DNA of 64,000 nt from Chelonoidis abingdonii (GCF_003597395.2 NC_133778.1:28221070-28285069); one strand, 5' to 3'. Shown: positions 11,880 through 31,361, numbered from the stretch's first letter. The notes: generated by a model not told the origin, from the letters alone. Translations and numbers: made by a program.

Positions 11880-12830
11880 TTCCTGTAGCCATATTGTAGG
11901 GCCTCAGGCCTTTGTCCGCAGTCATATTAGGAGAGCAGCAGCCTTTAGCTAAGAAGCAGGAAGTGTCATTCTCACATTCCATCTAAATTACAGGCTGTTA
12001 AGGAGATCCTGTCCTAATAGCACCCACCATCAGGGCTGCCCAGAGGGGGGGGCAAGTGGGGCAATTTGCCCTGGGCCCCACAGGGGCCCCCAGCCACGAC
12101 TGTGTGACTGTGTCTGATACCCCCCTGACGGGGCCCCGCTGGCCGAAGCAGCTCTGCGGCAGCAGCTAGGCAACCACAGACGCTGAGCTGAAGCAGAGCC
12201 AGCGGCTGGGGGAGGGGAAGGGAGGAGAGGGGGGAGAAGGCTACCTGCTCACCTGGAGGAGACAGCTTCTTCTGGTCCGGTGGGAGACTGACAGGATGGA
12301 ATAATCTCTCAGTGACCTCACTCACCTGAACAGCTGCTGGGACTTCCAACCGTGAGTGTTTGACCCTGTGATTCCCCCTAGGTTTGTAATATTGGGGTGG
12401 TGTTGTGGTTTTCAGGGTGTTGCTGTTTGAGGGTGAGTTTGTGCCTGCCTGGGTGGGTCTGTTTCAGAACTAAAGTTGGGATCATGACATGTAATTGTAA
12501 CCCAGGAAAAAAGCCCCCGGTCTGCAATATGGCACGGCAGGCTGAGACTTTTATCTCCCCCCTATCTCCCTGCAGAAGGGGAAACTGAGGCACGGCGTGA
12601 TCTAATTCCCTTTCCAAATTATTTTGGAAAGGAAGGGGACTGGGTCTCCTATCCAAACCAGTTCCCTTCCCATCAACTCTGTTTTCCCTGCTGCAAGACC
12701 GCTGTAGGGGCTGAAAATTTCCATTAAACTATGGCTCCTTCATTTGCCCTGCAACAATAAAATAGACCAGCTTGCGGGGGGGGGGGGGGCAGTGGTTGCA
12801 AAACAGGGGTGAATTTAGCAGAGGGTTGAG
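11880..12830. other. Unassigned sequence with a MITE end and a poly-G tract
   Basis: 12031-12120 begins CAGGGCTGCCCAGAGG and contains 'gcaatttgccctgggcccca', matching the remembered left half of a reptile hAT MITE; the right end is missing. A run of 14 G lies at 12776-12789. The rest is unassigned; open frames here are GC-composition artefacts. Confidence 0.45.
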
Positions 12831-12834
12831 GGGC

Positions 12835-13275
12835 TGTGATGAACTGGGACTGTTCTTAATGTTTGCTCTGAATACTGTGTTGGTGCCTCAGTGTCCCCTA
12901 GGCAGTTCTTAAGTATCTAGGTGGTGGGATAAGGGTGTGTGATAATTGCTGCAGAGCAAAGGGCCAGTGCACCAACCTAAATGCCTGGCACTCTGTCTCC
13001 TAGCAACTGATGGCATGACTGGGCCCCTCTTCTGCAAAGGTGCCAACTGTCTGAAGGTGTTGGAGACAAAGGGATCAGGTGACCTTCTGGCCCAGGAAAG
13101 GAGCTGAGCAGAGAGGAGGGGCTGGAGGGGTTTGTCATCCTGCCCTCCCTCTAAACTGTCCCACAAAACTGGCCACCTGCAAAAGAGGGGTACACCGAAT
13201 CCCCCTAAAATACATAGCAGTGGGTACCTTTCCCACCCCACACTTTGGATCTCCATGGTGTATTGTGTACTTTTA
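12835..13275 (+). mobile_element. Probable LTR fragment
   Basis: It starts TGTGATGAACTGGGACTG and continues 'gtgcctcagtgtcccctagg' and 'ttaagtatctaggtggtggg', matching from memory a common turtle LTR beginning. There is no second LTR, CA terminus or target duplication, so this is a partial copy. Confidence 0.45.
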
Positions 13276-13279
13276 GCAT

Positions 13280-16200
13280 AGGCCAATGCTGAATGCTTTT
13301 GAAGATACCCCTTACAGGCACAATTAGACTCCTACTTGATAAAGAGTCATTAGGCACAATGACAACCACCTTTGGGCATTGTGCATTTTTTTCAACAAAT
13401 ATGATACTGCCACACCCACCTATAGAAATGCAGTACTGAAGACACCTACAATTAAATTTTACAGAAATTATATTTTAGTCATAACAATTCATTCTGACTA
13501 GTCCTGTTGTAACACACCATCATGTATCATTCTGTGACTTGACAATCATCAGCAATTTCAATGGACAACTGAGCTAGTTCACGGGGAGAGGGATGGGACC
13601 CCACAAATAAATGTCTTTTTAGTAAGAGGCAATATTTTTTCAATATATCTTCTAAACGATTATAACAGAACAATAAAATAAACAATTTAAACTATCCCAT
13701 ATACTAAAAAACACCACTTACTGGAGTTCCTATATCTTGATCGTTATTCTAGGAGTGGAGTCAGGAAACAGTTTTGGACCAAATAAAACAAAGCTTGCTG
13801 GTGCATCAGATGACTCTGGAGCGAGTCAGAAATGATGGGAACATAAAAATAATGTCAAAATAGTTTCATATTTAGTTATTTAGGTGCTAAATTAGCCTTA
13901 TCTAAATACAGGTCTTCCCAGCCTCCTTAGTGAAGCACCAATATACAGTAATTTTAAAATGTCATCTTGTCCATCTAACAACTATCTGTTGTAATGTAAA
14001 TACAAAAAACTCTCCAGTAGAACATCTAAACTAAATGGAACAAAAGGGAAAGCAAGACAGAAATAAAAAAATAAAGTGAGGAATAATATTTTGATTAGAA
14101 GATCTTTCTTAAATATTTTTTGAGCTATAGTGTACCATGTAACTTCAGCCTGAAGTAAAAGGTGATGTCCAGGTGCAGGGCAGCACTCAGAGGCATTGCT
14201 GTAGAGTCACAATTCCTCTGAGCATCTCTGGATGCACAGAAGGTGTGAGTGGGGAATTTGTAACACCCTTTATGACATGCAACTTATTACTCCACAGGCT
14301 CCCATGGTGGGGAGAAAAGGAGGAGCAGAACCACGCCTGCACCTGCTACACTCACCCCTGAATGCAAGTCGGCAGGGAAACACCAGGTGTTCAACTACTG
14401 CTATCACCTGAAGGCAAGAAGTGCGACCTGGGTAGCCTTGCAAGTGAAGAGAATCTCTATTCGCTCCTACTGTCTTGGGCAGTCATGCTAGTGCTAAGCA
14501 CAATTTAGCCCTTCGTAAGCAAAAAGGTGTTATTAATGGCGTAGGCAATATTTTCTCTGCAGAACAGTTCTGAAGAAGGTTTCATTGTCAAAATCATGCA
14601 ACTAGGTTTTCCCCACCATTTACAGTGGATTTCTTTTTTGTTTAAAACTAAAATCCCAGAAATGTAAGTATTGTTTAGAAGGAACTAAAAATTATAGCTC
14701 CTTCACAGAGTGGACAGTTCTAAAAAGGAGCCCATGAACAATAAATTGTGTTTTTTGGGGCTAATAATACTTTTGGAATATTTAAGGCATTTTAATGCAT
14801 GCATTGACACACACTGTTCACACACGTACGGTTACATTGATAATACAGGAGAAAAATGATACACCATGTGAGTCAGGTGGTGATTAGCCTTGTATGCATG
14901 TTCAGGGAGTCATCTGCAATCCATTCAACTTCCTGTTGAATTATGAACTATTTACAAAATATTTTTTACAACAATAATACACATAACTGGTATTCTCCCC
15001 CACTCTGTTCTGAGTTTTAACTGCAGGAAGGAAGGTAGCTTACCAGTTATTGGAGTTCAGTGACTATATTGTGTTGCAGAAGTACACCACTGGAGTTGTA
15101 TGTTAAGCTTCACAGTCCCAGAATTTATTCTTATTTTAACTTTTAGGCTACATGCACATGCACTGACTTACAATCCAAAATTCCAAGAGCAGCTATACAA
15201 GGCCCTGCATCACAACCACTCTACATAAAATTGTAAAACTCAGAAGAAGTGGGAAAGAATAGAAGGATATTCCTATAATTAAATATTTTCATAGCACCAT
15301 AGCTTTACAGAGCTTTACAAAGACGTTAATAGACATTATCTCTGCCCCGTGCGTTCCAGGTTCTGTAGGGTGCAGTTGCCACATACAGTCAATCTATAAG
15401 GCTCTGTACACAGCCTAGACAAAAGAGAGGAATGAGGAGAATACAAAGAGCAGGTTGCATAATGAGGGAGTGGTGGGAAATGAAGAGCCAAATTCATCCC
15501 AGCTATAACTCCATCTAGGTCAAAAGAATTATCATTAGAATTATTCGGCCCATTATGTCGGTGAGGCTGAGCAAGAACAAGTTGCAGTCTACAAAACAGC
15601 ATTTGCTAACTTTTGTCTGATTTCTGAACAGCTGTTAAATTTGACCATCTCATTTAAAGTGGAGCATAAAAATCATTAAAAATCATACTGTTTACTGAAA
15701 TATATTAAATACAGACTCTCTAATTCACAAACCTGTGTAGTTCCAAAATGATCCAGCAGGGGACAGGATGTACATATTAAATCATTTAACTCAAAAGTTT
15801 TATTTTTGTAAAAGTGTTTCATGTAAATTTTATATTGTTAAAAAAATACAAATACACAGATTGTTATTCTTAAATAATCCTTTAAATATCCTTCAGGTTT
15901 TTTTCAATTCAAATAATTTTATATTTGATACTTTGCCAGTAAAGTTCTATTCTGGTAAAATAATAGTTTTGAAGGGGAATTCAAGGTTGTTCACCAATGA
16001 TATATAGATTATTAAAGATCATGGAATGAGCTGTTAATGCTAACATAATTCTTTAAATTAAATATCCACTCAGAAATTTTCTGGTTTTTTGGCTATGGAA
16101 TTCCAGGGAGCTTTGCACTCACAGGATGGTATCTGTTTTCAAAGATATACCTTGTATCTGCACCTAGGCTGGCTGCTGATGAGGGAAACTAGATGGACAA

Positions 16201-16755
16201 GGCTCTGAGATTTTGCAAAAGGGGCTGCTATGTGACATCCACTTATAAAACCCATTTCTCCCCTTTCCTCCTGAGTCAGCTGCAGCTCAGAACTGTTTTT
16301 TCAGTTATTGTAAAATATACTGAAACAAGGTTTCAGGAGTTCTGGGCACAAATGCAGGAAACCAGGAGATACTAACTTAATGAAAGGTTGTATGGAATGT
16401 AAACAGGTTAGAACCAATAGGGTTCCATAGAAATCACTATAATAAGATCAATCATATACCACAGATGGATGCAGTATAAGAACCTGAATAGAACTCTGAA
16501 ATCCCATAGAATATAATAAAATTGAATTTTCTCTTAATATATTTTTAAGAATATTATGGATTTCCATAGGAAGAATATCCTTTGCTATTCAGTTCTATAG
16601 TGCTGTTTGATAAGAGTAAATAAGGGCAAATACTTCAAGTATTGGAATGAGCCAGAGAAACAAGATGGCTGGGTCAGGTCTCCACACTAAGGGTGAGATT
16701 CTGTGACATGCCTCTAAAAGGTACAGCACAAAGCTTACAGCTGAAGTCCCCAGTG
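13280..16755. other. Unassigned AT-rich intergenic sequence
   Basis: 3.5 kb without a gene, RNA or confident repeat. A weak antisense MIR/L2-like patch may lie near 15290-15350 ('gagctttacaaagacgtt'). Confidence 0.45.
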
Positions 16756-16758
16756 TAA

Positions 16759-17176
16759 CTCAGGGCTTGTCCACTTTGAAAGTGCATTAACCTAAACCAC
16801 AAAAAGGTAGTCTCTTAAGGCTTGACCATCTGAATACTTAGTTCACAGCAAACTGGGGTCGAAATCTACCCTGCATTAACTGCCATATGGACCTGCCTGC
16901 TGCTGCACACTGAAAGTTCCCTTTTTGATCTAACACACAATAGGGAACTTTTGGTGCTCAGCAGGGTCCATATGGACACTTAGGCAGGGCAGGCTAGTGC
17001 AGGGCAGATTTACAGCTCAACTTGCCATGAACTAAGTGTTCATTTAGATAAGTTCTTAGTGCAGATTAAGAGTATCCACATGGGGAGTTAGTGCAGAATA
17101 CCTGTTACACTTTAAATTCACATCCTACTTTTTCACACTAACTTTCCACGATTTCCCTGTGTAGACAAGCCCTTAT
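16759..17176. mobile_element. Palindromic hAT-type MITE
   Basis: The left end CAGGGCTTGTCCAC mirrors the right end GTGTAGACAAGCCCTTA. Long inner arms also pair: 'gaatacttagttcacagcaa' near 16832 with 'ttgccatgaactaagtgttc' at 17022-17041, and 'gccatatggacc' with 'ggtccatatgga'. So the whole 0.4 kb can fold as one interrupted hairpin. No ORF. Confidence 0.75.
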
Positions 17177-17179
17177 ACA

Positions 17180-18320
17180 GGACAGGGAGCCGGTCTAAGT
17201 TATGATAGCTGCCGTTGGGCTCCCCTATGGGATTCAATGCAGCCCAAAATCTCCAGTGCTTCTTGCTGGAGCCCTGCACCTACACAACTCACCTGTCTCA
17301 TCCCTGGCATGCCCCTGTACCAGGGCTTGCAAAAAGGTCCTCAGGAGGTAGCATATGACTGTTTTCCATAATGCCTTTGCAGGGGAATCCTCATCTAGCC
17401 ATTAACGGTGCTCTGGTCCTATTTAGGTGCTTTTAAGGTGCTCTGGTCCTTTTATGCAGTGAAAATGGGAAGAGTAGGGGTGATACTCCCACCCAATGTA
17501 TCTTTTTCCTGAATTTCTATATTTTTCCATTGAGGGCTGGCAGCCATGCAACTGAACAGCGACTAAAGCAGATAGTGTTTTACCATCTCCAGTGTTTGTG
17601 CAATGCTAGATTATGATGGTCAGTTAGCATCTCTGGGCAAGCCAAGATGTTTTCCCTGTTAAGTGTAGCTCCTAAGTGTAGTCATTGCTAAGCAGCTGGG
17701 CCCTCATTGTCCTTCGGAGCCCATTCATCACCCAAGGACCAAGTAGTGCATGCAAATCCACCTGTACTATAGTAAGATGTGCTAATGATTGCTTTTATAG
17801 ACAAACACGGCAAGATAGCCTCATTGGATAGTGCTGAAATAGGCAAATTACTAGAGCTAATCAAAAGATTTTTAATATTCTTGATCTTGTTTGTTCTTGT
17901 CATTACAAGAAAAGGAAGCTGTTTCCCCACAAATGAATTTCAAAACTGATGAATATGAACATAACCTCTCTCTTAATGGGTATATATGAAAGCAATCAAA
18001 AAAAACCTCACCAAAACGTTGCTGATTTCCAGTAGCTGACAATGTAGCACAATGTTTAGAAGACATATAAGAATATTTTTGTTAGAAAAAATTACAGTAG
18101 AAAACAGATTAGTTAACATCTCAAAATTCTAGAAAAGGGCAAAGAAACTAATGATTATTTAATTCATGTATTGGTCTACTGGTAGTACTTTTCATTCAGC
18201 ATATGGTTAGCAATCATCTTACAGTATGTGTATGTTCATTGTGAATGTTTTTATATGCTGTAAATCTAGCCATCTTTTCATAGACTGTTATTATTGTGAC
18301 AATTTCTTATGTAAGACTTC
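17180..18320. other. Unassigned intergenic sequence
   Basis: No recognised gene or repeat. The tandem phrase 'ggtgctctggtcctatttag' / 'ggtgctctggtccttttatg' at 17408-17455 is a small local duplication. Confidence 0.45.
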
Positions 18321-18321
18321 A

Positions 18322-18420
18322 GGTCAGAGTCTTATCTCAGTTACATGAGTGTAAATCAAGAGTAATTCTATTGTAATTTACTGATTTACATTGGTATAAC
18401 TGAGATCAGAATCTGGCTCT
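18322..18420. repeat. Palindromic interspersed repeat
   Basis: 'cttatctcagttacatgagt' faces 'ttggtataactgagatcaga', forming a hairpin of about 95 bp. Related copies are at 19085-19197 and 22071-22200. Confidence 0.65.
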
Positions 18421-18762
18421 TAGATTTTAATTCTCTGTAACATTGCTAGTATTTTGTGACATGACGCTAGTTCATACACAAAAAACAAAGTGTTGTTTCT
18501 GCACTACCTGTAAGGCACATAAACAAATAAAGAGGGAGTAGATATAATTCAGCAAATTGTAGAGTAGCTTTACCATTTCCACTATTGGATAATTTCAGAG
18601 CTATTGTAAGCAGTCTTCTTTAAACATTTTGCAGATGGTCAGTTCAAAAAAGAGGCATCAGGATTGAATTTGTTCCTACTCAGAGGAGCAAACAGTTCAA
18701 AACTTTAAAAACATGTATTGAATGGAGATCCTCTACAATTGCTCTTTCAACTCAGCACTACT

Positions 18763-18884
18763 TAGGGTGACCTGATAGCAAGGGTGAAAAATCGGGATGG
18801 AGTGGGGGGTAATAGACATCTATATAAGACAAAACCCTGAATATGGGGACTCTCCCTATAAAATCAGAACATCTGGTCACCCTA
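18763..18884. mobile_element. hAT-type MITE, TAGGGTGACC family (122 bp)
   Basis: Perfect 10-bp TIRs TAGGGTGACC / GGTCACCCTA, with a perfect 8-bp target duplication GCACTACT at 18755-18762 and 18885-18892. Same family as 26976-27173. Confidence 0.9.
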
Positions 18885-19084
18885 GCACTACTCTGTGTGT
18901 GTGTTTTTAAAAACTATAGATCACTTAATTTTGAATTGGCAGTCTATCCAATAGGGAATGATATATATTTCTAGCCCCCAACCAATTTTAAAGATAACCT
19001 AATTTAAAATATTGCATGCAGAAAACCCCTAGGAAAACAAACAAAACTAGATATCTAAAGTGCATATTATATATGAAAACATTC

Positions 19085-19197
19085 TTGGTCTGATTCTGAT
19101 CTCACTTACTCTGGATTTTTATTGGTGTAACCAAACTGATTTAATTGAGGTGTCTCCTGATTTACACCAGTATAAGTGAGAGATGAATCAGGTCCAA
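19085..19197. repeat. Palindromic interspersed repeat
   Basis: 'gattctgatctcacttactc' faces 'accagtataagtgagagatg'. Same family as the copy at 18322-18420. Confidence 0.6.
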
Positions 19198-19429
19198 ACT
19201 ATTTGAAATGGAATCTGCTGTCAGCTGAAATATTCTTAGCTGACCTAGAAGCAGCTTTGTGGGGTGAATCTGTTCTGGCAAACAGGAGACGTAGAGTGAA
19301 ATCCTGGCTCCACTGACTCACTAGGGTCAAATCTGACCACTAGTTTCAAGAGCTGACTCAGAATTCTTAAAATTCAGGTTGGTGAAGTCAGGGTTTTGAA
19401 AGAAACTGGTTGGGTTCTTGCAACAAAGC

Positions 19430-20092
19430 TTGATGCCAACTCTGTCCACATATCTATTCAAGTGACACCATCATAGGACCTAATCACATCAACCACACCA
19501 TCAGGGGCTCATTCACCTGCACATCTACCAATGTGATATATGTCATCATGTGCCAGCAATGACCCTCTGCCATGTACATTGGCCAAACTGGATAGTCTCT
19601 ATGCAAAAGAATAAATGGAATCATAACATTCAAAAACCAGTAGCAGAACACTTCAACCTCTCTGTCCAGTCAGAAACAGATTTAAAGGTGACAATTTTGC
19701 TACAGAAAAGCTTCAAAAACAGACTCCAACGAGAAACTGCTGAACTTGAATTGGTATGCAAACTAGATACAATCAACTTAGGCTTAAATAGAGACTGGGA
19801 ATGTCTGAGCCATTACACACATTGAATCTATTTCTCCATCTTAAGTATCCTCACAGCTTCTTGTCAAACTGTCTGAAATGGGCTATCTTGATTATCACTG
19901 CAAAAGTTTTTTTGCTGACAACAGTTCATCTTAATTAATTAGTCTCTTAGAGTTGGTTGGGCAACTCTCACCTTTTCATGTTCTCCGTATGTATACATAT
20001 CTCCTCACTATATGTTCCATTCTATGCATCCAATGAAGTGGGCTGTAGACACAGACTAACACGGCTGCTACTCTGAAACCTGAAAGAAGGTT
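19430..20092 (+). mobile_element. Penelope-like element 3' part with GIY-YIG endonuclease remnant
   Basis: Translation gives NVIYVIMCQQ, a stop, then PSAMYIGQTG. This is the GIY-YIG N-terminal core (YIG at 19575-19583) of Penelope-like elements. After a short frameshift the frame 19550-19825 continues AEHFNLSVQSETDLKVTIL and ends NLGLNRDWECLSHYTH, the characteristic C-terminus. The tail 'ccaatgaagtgggctgtaga' and 'aacacggctgctactctgaa' is the 3' end. The 5' reverse transcriptase portion is absent. Confidence 0.8.
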
Positions 20093-20094
20093 GA

Positions 20095-20460
20095 AACTCA
20101 GAGTGGCCAACTCTCATGATTTCATGAGCCTTGCAATACCTGGTGTTTTTCTTAAAGCTTTAGCTCCTGAAGTGAAGTGTGAGAATCCCAGTTTAATTAA
20201 TTTTTTTAAAGTGGCACCTTCAGCTGTTTTATAAAATGGCAAAAACTGTCCCAGTGAGAACCACACATCCTTGCTCCCCATTTAGCAGTAAAATTCTACA
20301 CAGAATGGCATTAGTGCCATTTTACCTAGAGACAATATTAAAACACCCTTAGAATTCAGCAAGGTGCATCTTTCAAAAAATATATTTCAATTCCTTTATT
20401 CATTTTCAAAGACCCACCTTAGATCAGTGTTTGACCTGTGTTCTCTATGGAACATGATCT
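20095..20460. other. Unassigned, with a probable old interspersed repeat
   Basis: 'gtggccaactctcatgattt' and 'tggtgtttttcttaaagctt' resemble a widespread reptile repeat that I cannot name. No gene. Confidence 0.35.
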
Positions 20461-21120
20461 ATGCATTGGCCTCAGACCGACTTTTATCTTTGTATCCAAC
20501 ACTTTTTTTCAGTGCTTAAAAAAATTAACCAAATCAGCAGCAAAGATTCACTCTTCCTTTGCTTCTTGAAATCAATTTGTTCAATAAATCATGACATAAA
20601 TACATCAGCTCAAATTCTTTTGGTCACATTGTTGCAGCCCCATTGATAAAAACGAATGGAAACAAGGATGAAAATTGCTCTAATGCTAATGCACAGATAG
20701 TGCACGATACAACACCTAGACAAAATGTTGATATGGGGTGCCTTTGCAAAAGAATAAAGGAATTGGAAAATATTGTTTGTGGCAACACGTGTTACTAAAC
20801 TCTACGGATATTTTTATGTTGTATTTGGCATTAGTGCTATTTTACCACTTTAGCTGACGTTGCTACATCTTACTTCTACATGTCAAGCAGGGACGCATGT
20901 CTCTCAGTGAGATAACTTTTTTTGCCACTGCATATCAGCTGATATGTGTTGAATCTTCCTTTTTGGTTCATAATTTGTCAGTACTCCATTAAGGGGCAGA
21001 CTGTGGCTGCTTCTGTGCAGATTCATAGAGTTAGTGGGAAGGAGTACAAGCAGTTCTCCCATTCCTAATGCCTCTTCATGGGGCAGCCACAATCAGGGTG
21101 GGGAGTGTGAACACTGCATT
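20460..21120. other. Unassigned intergenic sequence
   Basis: No recognised gene or repeat. Confidence 0.5.
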
Positions 21121-21396
21121 AAGGCAATGTCTACATTACATTACAGTGGGCACAGCGGCAGCAGTGTCATAATATAGACACTTGATACAGTGACAGAAGG
21201 GATTGTTCCATAACTGTAAATCCATCCCCTCAAGAACCGTTAGCTAGGTTGATGGAAGAATTCTTCCATTTACCTAGCTGCATTTACAGTAGGGGTTAGG
21301 TCAACCCAGCTACACTGCACGGAGCACAAAAATTTTCATTGCCATGAGCAACATAGCTGTGTTGACCTAAGGTATAGATGTAGACCGGGCCTACGA
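21121..21396. mobile_element. hAT-type MITE
   Basis: The left end 'attaaggcaatgtctacatt' mirrors the right end 'gatgtagaccgggcctac'. The internal palindrome 'ctaggttgatggaagaattc' / 'ttccatttacctag' is typical of these elements. No clear target duplication. Confidence 0.6.
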
Positions 21397-21399
21397 TAG

Positions 21400-22070
21400 T
21401 GCTAGACTTACCAAAGCGGAAAGGGAATCTGAAGTGAAAGTGTGGCCATGGCATCATTCTTTTCCCCACAGGCCAGCAGAGCACAGCAAACTAGCACTGA
21501 GGGTCGTACACTGATCTTGTTCAAAGGGACGGTTGAGTTCCCACCCTGCTAGAGCTTCAGAGGCGGTCCTGCTCTGTACAGCTCATTCGTACTCCCTTCC
21601 AACACAACCAGTGGAATCTGTCTCAGCATTTTATTAGTATGATGCTAATGGTTGAGTCATCATTTCCACTGTGAATCCTGTTTTCAAGGGTTTATAATTC
21701 TTACAAAAATGTGCTTCACTCTGAAACTTGGCATATACAAGGTCTCTACCCAGGAGCAAATTCTGATTTATACAAAATTTTGCTGACACCACTACGATTA
21801 TTTTAAAGTTACAGGAATTTGGGGAAAAAAAGTTTCAGCATTTCAGTCCCTTTCAGCATTCCTGTAGTTTAAAAAAGGAAGTGAAAGGCTAAGTCACTGG
21901 AGTTTGAAATGGGGCTAGTACTTTTCAAAAGGATTTTTACTATAAAGATGTATTTATAGCACATGTTGTGCTGTACTGGCTTCTTTATATAATATAGCCG
22001 GCTGAAAATCTATGTTTAAAACAATACATATTTGTAGCATCCATCATAGTAAATGCTGTAAATGCACATT
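21400..22070. other. Unassigned intergenic sequence
   Basis: No recognised gene or repeat. Confidence 0.5.
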
Positions 22071-22200
22071 GGGCCACATTCTATCCTGACAGAACTCCAA
22101 TGAAGTATGATCTCACTTGTACTAGTCTAAATCATGAGTAACTCTAGTGTTGCCAATGGAATTAAACTGACGTAAATGAGATCACAATCATGCCTGAGTA
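22071..22200. repeat. Palindromic interspersed repeat
   Basis: Diverged third copy: 'gggccacattctatcctgac' faces 'gacgtaaatgagatcacaat'. Confidence 0.5.
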
Positions 22201-22454
22201 GTATAGTCAAGTCAGAATGTGGTCAACTGACTTACATGTGGGGTTTCGACTAAATAGGAACTACAGAATCTGGTCCCAAATCTACATATTTGAATTTAGT
22301 GAGCCTGATTTACTTTTCATTTATACTTCAACTTTCACTGTCAACTGTCAGTAATGAATCTGCATATTGTGAAGAAGATATAAAGTGGATAAACAGACTG
22401 TTAAAGAACACTTTGGATCTCATGTTCTATCATATCAATCTGCATATGTGAGAG

Positions 22455-22677
22455 GCAAGATGGGTAAGGTAATATCTTTTACTGGACCATCTTCTTTTTG
22501 TTGGTGAAAGAGAGCAGCCCAGACCTGAAGAAGTGCTCTGTGTAAATTTAAAAGCTTGTCTCTCTCATCAACAGAAGGTGGTCCAATAAAAAAGATATTA
22601 CCTCACCTACCTTGTCTCTCCAATATCCTGGGACCAACATGGCCACAACAACCCTGCATACAATCTGTGTATAAATA
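22455..22677 (+). mobile_element. Penelope-like element terminal fragment
   Basis: 'aggtaatatcttttactgga' is mirrored by 'aataaaaaagatattacctc', with 'ctgaagaagtgctctgtgta' between them and the end 'atatcctgggaccaacatgg'. The same palindromic terminus flanks the MITE at 54224-54555. Confidence 0.6.
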
Positions 22678-22679
22678 TT

Positions 22680-24130
22680 TCCTTAAATAAACATATGCAA
22701 AAAAATCTGTTTGTATAATGCTTCAGGTTGAATATAAAGTAGAAGAATCAAGGAATCTCAAAGGCGATGCTGACAATCCATTCTTAAACTCACTTTGATA
22801 ACCCACATATTGTATATATCTTGCTAAATCATATGGTTTGTTGTGCTGCAATGGTGTGAGTTAAGAACAGACTGTCCAAATTAACTGTGAACGCCTTACT
22901 TTTTGCTAGTGTACACCAGTTAGTTACATGGCAGTAAGCTTTTATGAGCAGTATGGTATATGTACATAAGGTATTTATTTAGAAGTACATTTATTTATAG
23001 TGACTCTTATGCAGATATACATCTCACTTATGCTTAAAGTTTTTCTTTAAAAACAGAAGCAAAATCTATGGTGTCTAAGCATACTGAAGACTCTTTTTTT
23101 GTAAGATCTAGGCACAGTATGTAGAGAGCCTATAGCTTTGTAAGTATTTGCAAGTACACCGTAGAAACACAGAAAGATACCATCTGGGATATCATAATTA
23201 AGAGATCTTTTGGAACAGAAAGGATAATGTTAGTTAAGCTCTAACAGAGATATAAGAAATGGAATAAGTATTCATCCATGATATATCCATAGCAGGCTTC
23301 AGAAACACTAAAATACTGTAGTTCTTTCAGAAGCCGGCAATGGCAATCCAAAAAAGCATATAATATTAACCAGTTAATGCCATGCCTAGAGCAATATCTA
23401 ACCATGATACTTAATATAAAATACATGTTTCAAAAGTACCTCTCAGTATTTTACTCCTTGCACAGGATCCTGCTTAATGAAAAGTTAGTGTTAAGAAAAG
23501 GCAAATTATTAAACATTTTATATAATACAAGTCACAGTACTTACAATACAGTAAACAAAGTATGTTGATTTTGGTATGTACTGCTAGGATAACTGAACAG
23601 GCAGCCATGTATATTCCTTGTAATCATACATGGTTGAAATATTTCTTACAAATATTACTTCTGAATTTTTAAATTTGCTTTTTGTCCCACTAATGTTTTG
23701 CAAAGCTACACAGAAATATAAAAACAATGTTCAATATATTTCAGTTATTCATCAGTATAAATCTGCTGAAAAATTTACCTAATATATTTAGGAAGTAATA
23801 TTTTTCATATATGGTAGTAATAATCTTTGTATTTTTAAGAATATGATTTTTTTCAAATGAAAAAATATTGACTGGAGTTTTTAACAGTTTCGGAGACATA
23901 TGGATTGATTCATAATAAAAGAAAGTTGCTACTTATTTAAGAATGGCAATGCTATGTTTCAGTACTGCTGCCCATAATCACTGGAAATATATCCTCTTCA
24001 GTATATGAGGAGATATCCTCTACAGAGTGGTCAGATAAATCAGTTCACCCTTGGCTGTAACAAAATGCTGTCTAGTGACTTGTGACAGACAGGGCTTTAA
24101 CCTCTGACAGCTAGATTCATTGTTGGTACA
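22680..24130. other. MSTN upstream region
   Basis: AT-rich and free of recognisable transposons over the last 1.4 kb before the promoter. From about 24060 ('gacttgtgacagacagggct') it resembles mammalian MSTN proximal promoter sequence as I remember it. Distal elements cannot be assigned by eye. Confidence 0.5.
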
Positions 24131-24134
24131 ACAG

Positions 24135-24184
24135 CCAATCATCGGTTTTGACGACACAAGTCTAACCAAAGTTGGAGTATAAAA
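24135..24184 (+). promoter_or_regulatory. MSTN: MSTN core promoter: CCAAT box and TATA box
   Basis: CCAAT at 24135-24139 and TATAAAA at 24178-24184, about 140 bp before the ATG. Mammalian MSTN promoters also have a CCAAT box and TATA boxes in this arrangement (established). By the usual TATA spacing, transcription should begin near 24205-24212 (inference), giving a 5' leader of about 115 nt. A weaker AT-rich motif (AAAATATATGA, near 24195) sits where mammals have a second TATA box. Confidence 0.8.
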
Positions 24185-24313
24185 GCCCTCTTGGAAAATA
24201 TATGATTCACCATTGTGGCAAGTTGTTTCTCAGATTATACTTGCCTTTAGGAATCTATCTAGTACTGAAAGAAAAAAAAATAAGAAAGCAAGGAAGGGAA
24301 AAGGCTGCACGGA

Positions 24314-24319
24314 ATGTGA
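24314..24319 (+). promoter_or_regulatory. Minimal start-stop uORF (ATGTGA) in the MSTN 5' leader
   Basis: ATG immediately followed by TGA, ending 4 nt before the MSTN initiator at 24324. It has a purine (G) at -3. If the leader is transcribed as predicted, scanning ribosomes meet this ATG first. Start-stop elements elsewhere can slow ribosomes just before a main ORF; an effect here is inference only. Confidence 0.45.
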
Positions 24320-24323
24320 GATC

Positions 24324-31361
<7,038 letters not shown>

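Noticed and set aside
24213..24323. 37-codon in-frame open extension upstream of the MSTN ATG
   Set aside because: It has no ATG, begins just after the TATA box, would bury the signal peptide, and is absent from known myostatins.
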